The translations under genes were made by a program, and so were the position numbers. This document shows positions 1 to 9,353 of a stretch of DNA of 64,000 bases, one piece after another; position 1 is the stretch's first letter, and each line of letters starts with the position of its first letter. Under the pieces are notes generated by a model. That model was given only the letters and a program-made list of their open reading frames with translations, searched no databases and was not told where the DNA came from. This DNA comes from Ramlibacter tataouinensis (lineage in GTDB: Bacteria > Pseudomonadota > Gammaproteobacteria > Burkholderiales > Burkholderiaceae_C): positions 3,906,001 through 3,970,000 of the forward strand of contig NZ_CP116009.1 in NCBI RefSeq assembly GCF_027941915.1, read 5' to 3'.

Positions 1-620
1 TGGTCCAGCCAGGCCTTGCCCTGCACCTCGTGGCGCCGGCCGGCCAGCGTGATCGCGCCGTCCACCGCCAGCTGCGGCACGCTGTAGTAGTAGCTGGCCT
101 GCGAGGGGTCCGGACCCTTGCGCGACAAACCGTTCGCGCCCTGCAGCAGCGGCGGCTGGGTGGGCGTGCCGCGCAGCTCGAGCGTGAAGTCGCCGGCCGG
201 CAGCCGCGCCACGTACGCGCCGTCGGCGCCGCGCGCAAGTTGCCAGTCGCGCAGCCGCAGGCGCGTGTCGGCGCTGTCGGCCAGCGCCACGCCGAAGCCT
301 TCGCGCGCGATGCGCTGGTCGTGGTGCAGGCGGGCGGCCTGCACGTCGGTGACCGCGGCGTGCGCGAACACCAGTTGCTTGGCCGCGAAGCCCGACGCCA
401 TCGCCTGCGTGGCGTCCACCCGCGAGCGGAAGAAGGTCAGCTGGAAGCCGAACGGGCGCTCGCCGGCCTGCACGGCGCCGGTGATGTACCACCACTCGGT
501 GCGCAGCTCGGGGTGGGCGCCGTGGTCGCGCGGAAACCGCAGCGCGCGCTCGGGCAGCGCGTGCCCGGGCAGCGCCAGCAGGGCGGGCGCGGCGGCCAGC
601 AGCTCGCGGCGCCGGATCAC
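1..620 (-). CDS. Lipocalin-like AttH/CrtC-type (carotenoid 1,2-hydratase-like) exported protein, partial
   Basis: The gene is open at the window edge, so only about 206 N-terminal codons are present. It starts with GTG at 620, overlapping the TGA of the upstream permease (GTGA), with GGAGG seven bases upstream. The N-terminus has a twin-arginine-like start (IRRRELLAAAPALLALP) and a hydrophobic stretch, so export by Tat is plausible. The body contains HPELRTEWWYITG, GFQLTFFRSR and SYYYSVPQL, the pattern of the AttH/CrtC-like lipocalin fold. Despite the carotenoid hydratase name, members next to FtsX permeases normally belong to AttEFGH-type ABC clusters, and the overlap with such a permease supports that role here. 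The exact ligand cannot be read from sequence. Confidence 0.8.
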   Translation of the reverse strand, partial: MIRRRELLAAAPALLALPGHALPERALRFPRDHGAHPELRTEWWYITGAVQAGERPFGFQLTFFRSRVDATQAMASGFAAKQLVFAHAAVTDVQAARLHHDQRIAREGFGVALADSADTRLRLRDWQLARGADGAYVARLPAGDFTLELRGTPTQPPLLQGANGLSRKGPDPSQASYYYSVPQLAVDGAITLAGRRHEVQGKAWLD

Positions 621-3145
621 CAGTCCTCCTTCACCGCCAGCACGGCGTCGCGGCTGGCGGCGGCGCGCCCCGCGACCCAGGCGGTCAGCGTGCCGGCGGC
701 GACCACCGCCGCGCACAGCGCCAGCAGGCGCAGCCAGGGCACCAGCAGGTCCATGGTCCAGTGGAAGCTCTGCGGGTTCACCACGTGCACCAGCACCACG
801 GCCACCGCCAGCCCGAGCGCCAGGCCGGCGGCCGAGCCGATCAGCGTCCACGCTGCGCCTTCACCGGCCACCACCGCCAGGATCTGCCGGCGCGTCAGGC
901 CCAGGTGGGCGAGCAGGCCGAACTCCTTGCGCCGCGCCAGCACCTGCGCGCTGAAACTGGCGGCGACGCCGAACAGGCCGATGCCGATCGCCACCGCCTG
1001 CAGCCAGTAGGTGACGGCGAAGCTGCGGTCGAAGATGCGCAGCGAGGTGGCGCGGATCTCGTGCGCCGAGGCGAATTCGAGCAGCGCGGCGGCGGGGCCG
1101 GCCCGTTCGCGCAGGGCTTGCTGCACCTGCGCCGGATCGGCGCCGGGCGCCAGCCAGACCTGCAGGTCGTTGCTGCGCGTATCGCCGGTCAAGCGCCGGT
1201 AGTCGGCCTGGCGCAGCAGCACCGCGCCGTTCTGGCGCACGTAGTCGCGCCAGGTGCCGGCCACGGTGAAGCGGCTCGCACCGACGCCGGTGGCGGGCAG
1301 GCCGAGGGCGGCGTCGAGCAGCGGCAGCGGCCGGCCCACCCGGGCGCCGTACAGGTCGAGCATGGCCTCGCTCACATAGACCGGCACCTGGCCCGGGGCC
1401 ACGGCCACGGGCGTTCCCACCAGCGGCAAGTCGCTCGCCGGGTTGTCGATCGGCCGGGCGAGCAGGGCGATCGGCGGCCGGGCGGGATCGGGCAGCAGGG
1501 GCCGCACGCGCTGGGTCGCGACCCGCTGCACGCCGGGCAGCCGCGCGGCGGCTTCGACCAGCGCCGGATCGAGGAAGGCCGTGTCGCCGGCCGACGAACT
1601 GGCGGCGGTGCGCAGGTACAGGTCGGCCGGCAGCAGCACGTCGAGCCAGCGCGCGACCGAGTCGCGGAAGCTCGCCACCATCACCGTCAGCGCCACCGCC
1701 AGGCTGAGCGCCGCCACCACGCCGCTGACGGCGACGGCGGCGGTCTCGCGCACGCGGCGCGCGCGCTCGACCGCCAGCAGCGGCAGCACGCGGTGGGCCA
1801 CGAGGGGCGCGATGCGGTCGTACAGCGCGCCGACCAGCGGGGGCAGGGCGGCGATGCCGCCGACCAGCAGCAGGCCGACCGAGAAGTAGGCCGCCAGCGG
1901 CAGGCCGCCGACCGGCGGCAGCAGGGCCAGCAGCACGGCAGCGGCGAGCAGGGCGGGGCCGACCCAGCGCCGCCGCGCGCCGTGGGCGTCGGCGCGCAGG
2001 CCCTTGAGCGCCTGCGCCAGCGGCAGGCGCTGCGCGGCGCGCGCCGGGAACCAGCCGCCCGCCATGGCGGCGAGCACGCCGAGCCCGCCGTAGCCGACCG
2101 CGGCGCCGGTGCTCCATTGCAGGCGCGGCGCCACGCCTTCGAAATAGCCGCCGCCCAGGTCGCCCCCGAGCACGCGCAGGGCCAGCGCCGCGAGCGCGGT
2201 GCCGAGCGCGACCCCGGCGGCGCTGCCGACGGCGCCCAGCGCCGCCGATTCGGCCAGCACCAGCCGTTGCCGCTGGCCCGGATCGAGGCCCAGCACGCCC
2301 AGCAGCGCCAGTTGCTGCGAGCGCCGGGCGACGCTGAGCGACAGCACCGAGAACACCAGGAAGGCGCCGGTGAACAGCGCCACCAGCGCCAGCACCGTCA
2401 GGTTGACGCGGTAGGCGCGCGACAGGTTGCTCACGCGCTGGGTGGCGTCGCCCGGCTCGGCCGCGACCACGCCGGCGGGCAGGTCCATGCGCTGCAGCCA
2501 CTGCTGCCGGTCGACGCCGGCGCGCAACTGCACGTCGATGCGCGAGAGCTCGCCGATTCGACCGAACAGTTCCTGCGCCGCGCCGATGTCCATCACCGCC
2601 AGCGGCGGCCCCGCGGCGCCGACGCTGCCGCCGACCGCCACGGCACGCAGCTGCAGCCCGGCCTGCAGCCGGATCGGTGCCGCGCCCAGTTGCTCGCGCG
2701 CGGCGGCGTTGAGGAACACGGTGGCGGGCTCGAACAGCGCCAGCCGGCCGGCTTCGCGGTCCAGCCGCGGCATCAGCGCGGGGGCGAGGCCGGCCGCGAC
2801 CAGCGCGTCGGCGCCGACGATGCGCAGCGGCACGCGGCGGCCTTCGGCGCCGACGGCATTGGTGGCCAGCTCCAGCACCGGGCCGGCGAGCGCCACCTGG
2901 GCATCGCCGGCCACCCGCGCGAACAGCGCCTCGTCGAAGCTGCCGCGGGCACTGCGCAATTCCAGGTCGGGCTGGCCATTGACCGAGCGCACCGCGGCGG
3001 AGAATTCGCTCAGCGCGGAGGCGTTGATCAGGTGCACTGCCAGCGCCAGCGCCACGCCCAGCATCACGGCGCCGACCGCGGTCAGGCTGCGCCACGGATG
3101 GTGGCGCAGTTCCTGCCAGGAGTAGGTACGCAGCAGGGCCCGCAT
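617..3145 (-). CDS. FtsX-family ABC transporter permease
   Basis: The 842-residue protein is an inner-membrane permease with two FtsX-like halves. A first transmembrane helix (about residues 20-42) is followed by a large periplasmic domain. Three helices lie around residues 245-370 (LVALFTGAFLVFSVLSLSVA), then a second helix, a second periplasmic domain and three final helices (VVAAGTLTAWVAG near the end). This double-permease layout is that of AttF/AttG- and YbbP-like proteins, which work with a LolD-like ATPase and usually move lipids, lipoproteins or peptides out of the membrane rather than import solutes. The stop overlaps the lipocalin gene start, so the two are translationally coupled. 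The matching ATPase lies at 4120-4788, separated by a hemerythrin gene and a small opposite-strand gene. Confidence 0.88.
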   Translation of the reverse strand: MRALLRTYSWQELRHHPWRSLTAVGAVMLGVALALAVHLINASALSEFSAAVRSVNGQPDLELRSARGSFDEALFARVAGDAQVALAGPVLELATNAVGAEGRRVPLRIVGADALVAAGLAPALMPRLDREAGRLALFEPATVFLNAAAREQLGAAPIRLQAGLQLRAVAVGGSVGAAGPPLAVMDIGAAQELFGRIGELSRIDVQLRAGVDRQQWLQRMDLPAGVVAAEPGDATQRVSNLSRAYRVNLTVLALVALFTGAFLVFSVLSLSVARRSQQLALLGVLGLDPGQRQRLVLAESAALGAVGSAAGVALGTALAALALRVLGGDLGGGYFEGVAPRLQWSTGAAVGYGGLGVLAAMAGGWFPARAAQRLPLAQALKGLRADAHGARRRWVGPALLAAAVLLALLPPVGGLPLAAYFSVGLLLVGGIAALPPLVGALYDRIAPLVAHRVLPLLAVERARRVRETAAVAVSGVVAALSLAVALTVMVASFRDSVARWLDVLLPADLYLRTAASSSAGDTAFLDPALVEAAARLPGVQRVATQRVRPLLPDPARPPIALLARPIDNPASDLPLVGTPVAVAPGQVPVYVSEAMLDLYGARVGRPLPLLDAALGLPATGVGASRFTVAGTWRDYVRQNGAVLLRQADYRRLTGDTRSNDLQVWLAPGADPAQVQQALRERAGPAAALLEFASAHEIRATSLRIFDRSFAVTYWLQAVAIGIGLFGVAASFSAQVLARRKEFGLLAHLGLTRRQILAVVAGEGAAWTLIGSAAGLALGLAVAVVLVHVVNPQSFHWTMDLLVPWLRLLALCAAVVAAGTLTAWVAGRAAASRDAVLAVKEDW

Positions 3146-3169
3146 GGGCCCGATTGTCGCGGGGCGGCG

Positions 3170-3655
3170 CTACGCCAGCGCGCCCATCTCGGACATCAGT
3201 TCTTCCTTGCGCTGCTCCAGCTCGTCGCGCATGGCCACCAGGTCCAGCTTGCGGGCCGAGCGCGCCTTGGGAAAGATCTGGTTGCGCTCTTCCTTGACGT
3301 GGTGGTCGATGTACTCGCCCAGCACCTTGACGGTGGCGTCGAACTTGTCGTCGGCATCCGTCATCTGCTGGATCTGCGCGATCAGGTCCTTGGCGCTCTG
3401 GTGCTCGACGGCGGCCTCGTCCAGCATGTCGGTTTCCTTGAGCGCCGCGCGCACGGCCGGGTAGAAGATCTCTTCCTCGAGCTGCGCGTGCACGGTCACC
3501 TCCATGCAGATCTGGCGCGCCAGATCCATCTTCTTCTGGGCCGCGCCGCGGGCGCGCGAGCCGGTCAGCTCCTCGTATTCCTTGAACATCTTCTTGACGG
3601 CGCGATGGTCGGCATCGAGCAGGTCGCAGGCGTCTTTTCCGGCGCGGTTGGGCAT
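3170..3655 (-). CDS. Hemerythrin HHE domain protein
   Basis: The start is ATG at 3655 with GGAG eight bases upstream, giving 161 residues; the longer open frame has no ribosome site. The protein is a four-helix bundle of the hemerythrin HHE type. Metal-ligand-type motifs are in order: DADHRAVKKMFKEYEEL, HAQLEEEIFYP, HQSAKDL and HHVKEERNQIFP. Such cytosolic proteins bind a di-iron centre and sense or buffer oxygen or nitrogen oxides. It lies 24 bases upstream of the FtsX permease on the same strand, but a functional link to the transporter is not obvious. Confidence 0.88.
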   Translation of the reverse strand: MPNRAGKDACDLLDADHRAVKKMFKEYEELTGSRARGAAQKKMDLARQICMEVTVHAQLEEEIFYPAVRAALKETDMLDEAAVEHQSAKDLIAQIQQMTDADDKFDATVKVLGEYIDHHVKEERNQIFPKARSARKLDLVAMRDELEQRKEELMSEMGALA

Positions 3656-3902
3656 GGTGGGTCTCCGGTTGGCGATGCCCGATGTTGGAAGGGCGCGGTG
3701 GTGCGGGCTGTAGGAAAACCGCGCGTGAGCCTGTGCTGCGGGGCGCAGCGGCGGTACCACAGCCGCACCACAGGTCGCGCCGCGGGCACTCCGGAAAAAC
3801 CCGGAAAAAGCGACGTGCAGGGCAGGGTCCATCCCGACGGGCGGAAGCGGCAAGCCCGGTATGCCCTGACTACAATCGGCCGACTTCGCCGCCCGTGCTC
3901 CC

Positions 3903-4085
3903 ATGGAGAACAAGACCGCCCGGCTCACCATACTGATCGACCCCGCCAGGAAGGCTGCGTTCGAGAAGCTGTGCTACGCACAGGACATGACGCCGTCGCA
4001 GGTGCTGCGACGGCTGGTGCGGGAATTCATGGAGCAGCACGCGCCCGCCGCGCCTGCGGCCAAGGTCCCGGCACGCAGGCGCTGA
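3903..4085 (+). CDS. Small ribbon-helix-helix-like protein
   Basis: A 60-residue basic protein starting at ATG 3903. The N-terminal part (RLTILIDPARKAAFEKLC) reads as a beta strand followed by a helix, and the next segment (MTPSQVLRRLVREFMEQH) as a second helix. This is the CopG/Arc ribbon-helix-helix layout of small DNA-binding repressors. An Ala/Pro/Arg tail follows. It is transcribed alone, opposite to both neighbours, so it is not an antitoxin with an adjacent toxin. The fold assignment rests on pattern only. Confidence 0.65.
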   Translation: MENKTARLTILIDPARKAAFEKLCYAQDMTPSQVLRRLVREFMEQHAPAAPAAKVPARRR

Positions 4086-4119
4086 CGCGCCGCATCTGCC
4101 GCCTCGCGGGCGGCGCCGG

Positions 4120-4788
4120 TCACCCTGGCGACACCACCCCGTCCGCACGCAGGTGCAGCACCCGATCGGCGCGTGCCGCCGCGGCGGCCGAATGCGTCAC
4201 CAGTACCAGCGCCGCCTGCTCGCTGCGCGCCTGCGCCGCCAGCAGGTCCATCACCTGGTCGGCGGTGCGCGGGTCCAGGTTGCCGGTGGGCTCGTCGGCC
4301 AGCAGCAGCGGCGGCGCATGCACCAGCGCGCGCGCGATCGCCACCCGCTGCAGCTGCCCGCCACTGAGCTGCTGCGGCAGCCGCTCGCCCAGGCCGCCCA
4401 GGCCGACGGCCGCGAGCATCGCCTGCACGCGCTGCGGGTCGGCCCGGCCCAGCAGCATCAGCGGCAGCGCCACGTTCTGCGCCACGTCCAGGTGCGGCAG
4501 CACGTGGAAGGCCTGGAACACGAAGCCGACGTGGCTGCGCCGCAGCAGCGCGCGCTGCGCTTCGTCCAGCGTGCCCAGGTCGCGCCCATCGAGCGTGATC
4601 CGGCCCTCGTCCCAATGGTCCAGCCCGGCCAGGCAGTTGAGCAGGGTCGACTTGCCCACGCCCGACTCGCCGACGATGGCGACGAACTCGCCGCGCGCCA
4701 CCTGCAACGACACGTGCCGGAACACGTCGACGCTGCCGTAGCGCTTGCCCAGCTCCTGCACCTGGAGCAGCGGAGCGGGCACGTTCAA
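4120..4788 (-). CDS. ABC transporter ATP-binding protein, LolD/AttE-like
   Basis: The 222-residue cytosolic ATPase starts with TTG at 4788, overlapping the miaA stop, with GGAGG seven bases upstream; a GTG two codons later is worse spaced. All ABC landmarks are present in order: Walker [10 protein letters not shown] (about 40-48), Q-loop VGFVFQAF, signature [15 protein letters not shown], Walker [13 protein letters not shown] and switch His in VTHS. Length and motif details match the LolD/MacB/YbbA group that powers FtsX-type permeases. Its likely partner is the permease at 617-3145, about 1 kb downstream. Coupling to miaA is probably only positional. Confidence 0.9.
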   Translation of the reverse strand: MNVPAPLLQVQELGKRYGSVDVFRHVSLQVARGEFVAIVGESGVGKSTLLNCLAGLDHWDEGRITLDGRDLGTLDEAQRALLRRSHVGFVFQAFHVLPHLDVAQNVALPLMLLGRADPQRVQAMLAAVGLGGLGERLPQQLSGGQLQRVAIARALVHAPPLLLADEPTGNLDPRTADQVMDLLAAQARSEQAALVLVTHSAAAAARADRVLHLRADGVVSPG

Positions 4789-5714
4789 AGCCCGGCCTCC
4801 CGCGCGGCGCGCAGCACCTGCGCGGTCGCATCGGCTGCATCGCAGGCGATCACGCGCCGCTGCATGGGGCGCAGCCAGGTGAGCTGGCGCTTGGCGAGCT
4901 GGCGGGTGGCGAAGATGCCGCGCTCGCGCAGTTCGGCCAGCGGCCAGCCTTCGTCCAGCGCCTGCCAAGCCTGGCGGTAGCCGACGGAGCGCATGCTGGG
5001 CAGGCCGGGGTGCAGGTCGCCGCGGGCGCGCAGCGCCTTCACCTCGTCGAGGAAGCCGTGCGCCAGCATGGCGTCGAAGCGCTGGGCGATGCGGGCGTGC
5101 AGCCAGGCGCGGTCGCCCGGCTCCAGCGACAGCAGGGCGGCCGGTCGCAGGGCGCCGCTGCGCGCGGCGCCGTGGAAATCGCTCAGCGGCCGGCCGCTGC
5201 CGCGGAACACCTCGAGCGCCCGCTGGATGCGCTGGGCGTCGTTGGGTGCGAGCCGCGCCGCGGTGCGCGGGTCGACCTGCGCCAGTGCCGCGTGCAGGGC
5301 CGGCCAGCCGCGCTCGGCCGCGTCGGCCTCGATCGCCGCGCGCACCTGCGGATCGGCCGGCGGCATCGCGTCCAGCCCCTCGAACAGCGCCTTGAAGTAC
5401 AGCATGGTGCCGCCCACCAGCAGGGCGATGCGGCCGCGGCCGTTGATCTGCGCGACCAGGCGCGCGGCGTCGGCGGCGAACTCGGCTGCGCTGTACGGCT
5501 GCGCCGGATCGCGGATATCGATCAGGTGGTGCGGCACGGCCGCGCGCTGCTCGCGGCCGGGCTTGGCGGTGCCGATGTCCATGCCGCGGTACACCAGCGC
5601 CGAATCGACGCTGACGATCTCGCAGGGCATCGCCGCGGCCAGTGCCAGCGCGGCATCCGTCTTGCCCGAGGCGGTGGGGCCGGCCAGGGCCAGCAGGCGG
5701 GGTGCGGTCGGCAT
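4785..5714 (-). CDS. miaA: tRNA dimethylallyltransferase MiaA
   Basis: The 309-residue enzyme transfers a dimethylallyl group to N6 of A37 in tRNAs reading UNN codons. The P-loop GPTASGKTD lies at residues 12-20, followed by [19 protein letters not shown] and the HHLIDIRDP motif, all hallmarks of the family, and the length is typical. The C-terminal part ([12 protein letters not shown]) binds the anticodon arm. The stop overlaps the start of the ABC ATPase. In many Burkholderiales miaA lies close to mutL, as it does here with one hydrolase gene between. Confidence 0.96.
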   Translation of the reverse strand: MPTAPRLLALAGPTASGKTDAALALAAAMPCEIVSVDSALVYRGMDIGTAKPGREQRAAVPHHLIDIRDPAQPYSAAEFAADAARLVAQINGRGRIALLVGGTMLYFKALFEGLDAMPPADPQVRAAIEADAAERGWPALHAALAQVDPRTAARLAPNDAQRIQRALEVFRGSGRPLSDFHGAARSGALRPAALLSLEPGDRAWLHARIAQRFDAMLAHGFLDEVKALRARGDLHPGLPSMRSVGYRQAWQALDEGWPLAELRERGIFATRQLAKRQLTWLRPMQRRVIACDAADATAQVLRAAREAGL

Positions 5715-5766
5715 CGGGCGCGAGACTAGCAGAAGCTCGTTCGCCGGCGCGCGTGCCCGCGCCCGC

Positions 5767-6612
5767 TCAATGCCAGCCGAACAGTTGCTGGATCGCCTCG
5801 CGGTAGTGCACCTGCCCGACCACCATCGAGCTGTGGTGCGAGCCGCCTTCGATCAGCAGGAAGCGCTTCTTGCCGGTGGCGGCCTCGTACAGGCGCTGGC
5901 CCAGTTCGGTGCGGATCAGCGTGTCGTTGTCGCCGTGCACCACCAGCAGCGGCGAGCCGATCTTGCCGACCTTGTCGATCGAGGCGAAGCGCTGCGTGAT
6001 CAGCGGCCCGATCGGCAGCCAGCCCCACTTGAAGGTGCTGGCCACGTCGGGGATGGAAGTGAAGGTGCCCTCGACGATGGTGCCCTGCTCGTCATCGACC
6101 TGCGCCGCCAGGTCGATGGCGATGGCGCCGCCCAGCGAGTGGCCGAACAGGTAGCGCGGCCGGCCGGGGTACTGCGCGGCCAGCCAGTCCCAGGCCGCGC
6201 GCGCATCCTCGTAGGCGGTCTGCTCGGACGGCAGGCCGCTGCTGCTCTTGCCGAAGCCGCGGTAGTCGATGGCCAGCACCGCGAAGCCCATGTCACGCAT
6301 GCGCCGCATGCGGCCGGCCGAGCCCTCGACGTTCCAGCGGGCGCCGTGCAGGTACAGCAGCACGGGGGTGTCGGCCCGGGCGTCCTCCGCCTCGATCCAC
6401 AGGGCATGCAGCCTGGCCGGCTGGCCGGTGATGCGGGACGGGAACTCGATCCAGACGTGGTCCATGCCCTCGGCGTAGCTGGCGCTGCCGCCCCAGGCCC
6501 GGTCGCTGGGCTGGAAGATCCATTCGCGCTGCTTCTCGTCGAGGGTGGCGCAACCCACCGACAGCACGATGGCCAGCAGCACGGAGAAAAAGGCAGGCAG
6601 TCGGCGCGTCAT
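5767..6612 (-). CDS. Alpha/beta hydrolase, predicted lipoprotein
   Basis: The 281-residue protein begins with a signal peptide ending in a lipobox-like LSVGC, so it is probably lipid-anchored. The fold shows an oxyanion-side motif LYLHGARWN, a nucleophile elbow GHSLGG, an acid-side segment [11 protein letters not shown] and a catalytic histidine candidate in GGSHHSS. This is the alpha/beta-hydrolase (BAAT/DLH-like) arrangement, near the end of which the chain stops at IQQLFGWH. The substrate is unknown. It lies between mutL and miaA on the same strand. Confidence 0.86.
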   Translation of the reverse strand: MTRRLPAFFSVLLAIVLSVGCATLDEKQREWIFQPSDRAWGGSASYAEGMDHVWIEFPSRITGQPARLHALWIEAEDARADTPVLLYLHGARWNVEGSAGRMRRMRDMGFAVLAIDYRGFGKSSSGLPSEQTAYEDARAAWDWLAAQYPGRPRYLFGHSLGGAIAIDLAAQVDDEQGTIVEGTFTSIPDVASTFKWGWLPIGPLITQRFASIDKVGKIGSPLLVVHGDNDTLIRTELGQRLYEAATGKKRFLLIEGGSHHSSMVVGQVHYREAIQQLFGWH

Positions 6613-6652
6613 CTCGATGGGCAGGAGTCACCCGGCGCGGGGTAAGTTCCCT

Positions 6653-8536
6653 TCAGCGCCCGCGCAGGAACAGCGCGTCGAGTTCACGCAGCGACAGCTG
6701 GCGCCAGGTCGGCCGGCCATGGTTGCACTGGTCCGATCGCTCGGTGGCCTCCATCTGCCGCAGCAGCGCGTTCATCTCTTCGAGCGTCAGCCTGCGGTTG
6801 GCCCGCACGGCGCCGTGGCAGGCCATGGTCGCCAGCAGCTCGTTGCGCGCCCGCTGCACCACCGTGCTGGCGTCGTGCTGGGCGAGCTCCGCGAGCACGC
6901 TGCGGGCCAGTTCGACCGGGTCGCCGTGGGCCAGGGTGGTCGGAACCGCGCGCACGGCCAGCGTCTTCGCGGAAAAGGGCGTGATCTCCAGCCCCAGCAC
7001 CTGCAGCGCGGCCGCCGCCGACTCGGCGGTGGCCACCTCCTGCGGCGTCGCCGCGAAGGTGGCGGGAATCAGCAGCGGCTGGCTGGCCAGCGCCGTGCCT
7101 TCGCCATCGTCCATCTGCGCCTTGAGCCGCTCGTAGACGATGCGCTCGTGGGCCGCGTGCATGTCGACGATGACCAGGCCCTGCCGGTTCTCGGCCAGGA
7201 TGTAGATGCCCTGCAGCTGGGCGACGGCGCGGCCGAGCGGCCAGTCGCCGGCCTCGTCACCTGCGGCCAGGTGGCGTGCGGCGTCCGCAACGGGCTCGAG
7301 CCCCGCCGCCGACGCGGGCGCGCCAGGGGAGGGCGCAGGCGCCGTCCTCGGCGCCCACAAGGCGGAGAGATCCGCCACGCGGTGGCCGGGCGGCGCACTG
7401 AAGTCGAAGCGCGGCTGGGCCCAGGCCGGCGGGCCGGCGGGCGGCCGATCTTCGGAGAACGCAGGTGCCGCGGCGGACGACGGTTCGGTCGGGCCATCGG
7501 CAGTGGCGGCCGCCTGCCCGGCCCGGGGCGCCGCCAGGGCCGCCTCCACCGCGCGCCGCACGGCCTGGTGCACCTCGCGGCTGTCGCGAAAGCGCACTTC
7601 GATCTTGGTCGGGTGCACGTTCACGTCGACGCGCGTGGGGTCGATCTCCACGTACAGCGCATAGACCGGCTGCCGGTGGCCGTGCAGCACGTCCTCGTAG
7701 GCGCTGCGCGCCGCGTGCGTGAGCACCTTGTCGCGCACGTAGCGGCCGTTGACCCAGGCGTACTGCTGGTCGGCGCGCGAGCGGGCGGCGTCGGGGATGC
7801 CGGCGCGGCCGCTGATGCGGATGGGGCCGGCGGCGTAGTCGACCGCCACGCTCTGCTCGAGGAAGTCCTCGCCCAGCACGTCGGCCAGGCGCTGCTCGCG
7901 CGTGCCCGGCCGCCACTGCTCGACCAGCTTGCCTTCGTGCCACACGGCAAAGCCGACGTCCGGCCGCGCCAGCGCATGGCGCCGCACGGCCTCGATGCAG
8001 TGGGCCAGTTCGGTGGCGTCGGTCTTGAGGAACTTGCGGCGCGCCGGCGTGCTGAAGAACAGCTCCTTGACCTCGACCGTGGTGCCGGTGGCGCGCGCGG
8101 CCGGGCGCAACTCGCCGCTGCGCGCATCCAGCAGCCAGCCGTTGGCTTCGCCGGCGCGGCGCGAGAGCAGGGCCAGCTCGGAGACGGAGGCGATGGCCGC
8201 CAGCGCCTCGCCGCGAAAGCCCATGGTGCCGACCGACTCGAGGTCGGCCAGGCTGCCGATCTTGCTGGTGGCGTGCCGGCGCAACGCGACCGGCAACTCT
8301 TCCCGCGGAATGCCGCCGCCGTCGTCTTCCACGCTGACCAGCCGCACGCCGCCGGCCAGCAGGCGCACGGCGACCTGGGCCGCGCCGGCGTCGAGCGCGT
8401 TGTCGACCAACTCGCGCACCACGGAAGCGGGCCGCTCCACCACTTCGCCGGCGGCGATCTGGCTGACCAGCTCGTCGGGCAGCTCCCGGATGGGCCGGCG
8501 ATGGTCCGAATGGAGCACGGCGTTCACGGCGGGCAT
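6653..8536 (-). CDS. mutL: DNA mismatch repair protein MutL (endonuclease type)
   Basis: A start at ATG 8536 gives 627 residues and places the first conserved segment IRELPDELVSQIAAGEV correctly; a longer frame runs into the divergent dedA region. The N-terminal GHKL ATPase has ELVDNALDAGA, EDDGGGI and GFRGEAL. A Pro/Ala-rich linker (about 350-430) leads to the C-terminal dimerisation domain. That domain carries DMHAAHERIVYE, ACHGAVRAN and CNHGRPT, which match the metal-binding motifs of nicking MutL proteins with Met in place of the usual Gln. The protein therefore probably makes the strand nick itself, as expected for a lineage without MutH. It is divergent from dedA with a 28-base gap. Confidence 0.96.
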   Translation of the reverse strand: MPAVNAVLHSDHRRPIRELPDELVSQIAAGEVVERPASVVRELVDNALDAGAAQVAVRLLAGGVRLVSVEDDGGGIPREELPVALRRHATSKIGSLADLESVGTMGFRGEALAAIASVSELALLSRRAGEANGWLLDARSGELRPAARATGTTVEVKELFFSTPARRKFLKTDATELAHCIEAVRRHALARPDVGFAVWHEGKLVEQWRPGTREQRLADVLGEDFLEQSVAVDYAAGPIRISGRAGIPDAARSRADQQYAWVNGRYVRDKVLTHAARSAYEDVLHGHRQPVYALYVEIDPTRVDVNVHPTKIEVRFRDSREVHQAVRRAVEAALAAPRAGQAAATADGPTEPSSAAAPAFSEDRPPAGPPAWAQPRFDFSAPPGHRVADLSALWAPRTAPAPSPGAPASAAGLEPVADAARHLAAGDEAGDWPLGRAVAQLQGIYILAENRQGLVIVDMHAAHERIVYERLKAQMDDGEGTALASQPLLIPATFAATPQEVATAESAAAALQVLGLEITPFSAKTLAVRAVPTTLAHGDPVELARSVLAELAQHDASTVVQRARNELLATMACHGAVRANRRLTLEEMNALLRQMEATERSDQCNHGRPTWRQLSLRELDALFLRGR

Positions 8537-8564
8537 TCTAGGGGCGGGCGGATAATCGCCGCCC

Positions 8565-9209
8565 ATGGAATACGTGGCCTTCCTGATCGACTTCATCCTG
8601 CACGTCGATGTGCACCTGGAGGCGTTCGTGCGCAACTACGGCCTGTGGGTGTATGCGCTGCTGTTCCTGATCATCTTCGTCGAGACCGGGCTGGTGGTGA
8701 TGCCGTTCCTGCCGGGCGACTCGCTGCTGTTCGTGGCCGGCGCGCTGTGCGGCCTGGGCTTCATGGACTACGCGGCGACCTGCGCCGTGATGCTGGCCGC
8801 GGCCATCCTGGGCGACCAGTGCAACTACACGATCGGGCGCTACTTCGGGCCCAAGGTGTTCCGCTGGGAACAGTCGCGCTGGTTCAACAAGAATGTGTTC
8901 GACCAGACCCACGCGTTCTACGAGAAGTACGGCGGCATCACCATCATCGTGGCGCGCTTCGCGCCCTTCCTGCGCACCTTCGCGCCCTTCGTGGCCGGCG
9001 TCGCGGCGATGACGCGCACCAAGTTCACCACGTACAACGTGGTGGGCGCGGTGATCTGGGTGATGGGCATCGTCACCGCCGGCTACTTCCTGGGCGGGCT
9101 GCCGTGGGTCAAGGCGAACCTCGACAAGATCATCTGGGCCATGATCCTGATTCCCGGACTGATCGTGCTGGCCGGCGCCTGGCGGGCGCGGCGGGCGGCG
9201 GCGGCCTAG
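8565..9209 (+). CDS. DedA family membrane protein
   Basis: The 214-residue inner-membrane protein has several hydrophobic segments. It contains the family's ETGLVVMPFLPGDSLLF motif (about residues 43-59), GDQCNYTIGRYFG, and the conserved RFAPFLRTFAPFVAGVAAM segment. DedA proteins act as undecaprenyl-phosphate or phospholipid flippases and help membrane homeostasis. It starts at ATG 8565, only 28 bases from the divergent mutL start. A short CACCCC/GGGGTG hairpin follows the stop. Confidence 0.93.
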   Translation: MEYVAFLIDFILHVDVHLEAFVRNYGLWVYALLFLIIFVETGLVVMPFLPGDSLLFVAGALCGLGFMDYAATCAVMLAAAILGDQCNYTIGRYFGPKVFRWEQSRWFNKNVFDQTHAFYEKYGGITIIVARFAPFLRTFAPFVAGVAAMTRTKFTTYNVVGAVIWVMGIVTAGYFLGGLPWVKANLDKIIWAMILIPGLIVLAGAWRARRAAAA

Positions 9210-9353
9210 GCCTCTCCACACCCCGAAGGGGGTGCCGTTCGCGCGGAATAGCATGCAGCGCGAACGCGCTTCGGGCGAGGATCCGGCGTTGCCGGTTCTC
9301 GCCCGACTGATCAGGGCGCACGCTAAACGCGCAGCGTCTTGCGTGTGAATGCC

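Noticed and set aside
30..4741. Very long open frames on the plus strand opposite the ABC permease and ATPase
   Set aside because: They are Arg/His/Ala-rich mirror frames of high-GC genes, with no motif and no ribosome site. The minus strand carries recognisable FtsX, hemerythrin and ABC genes.
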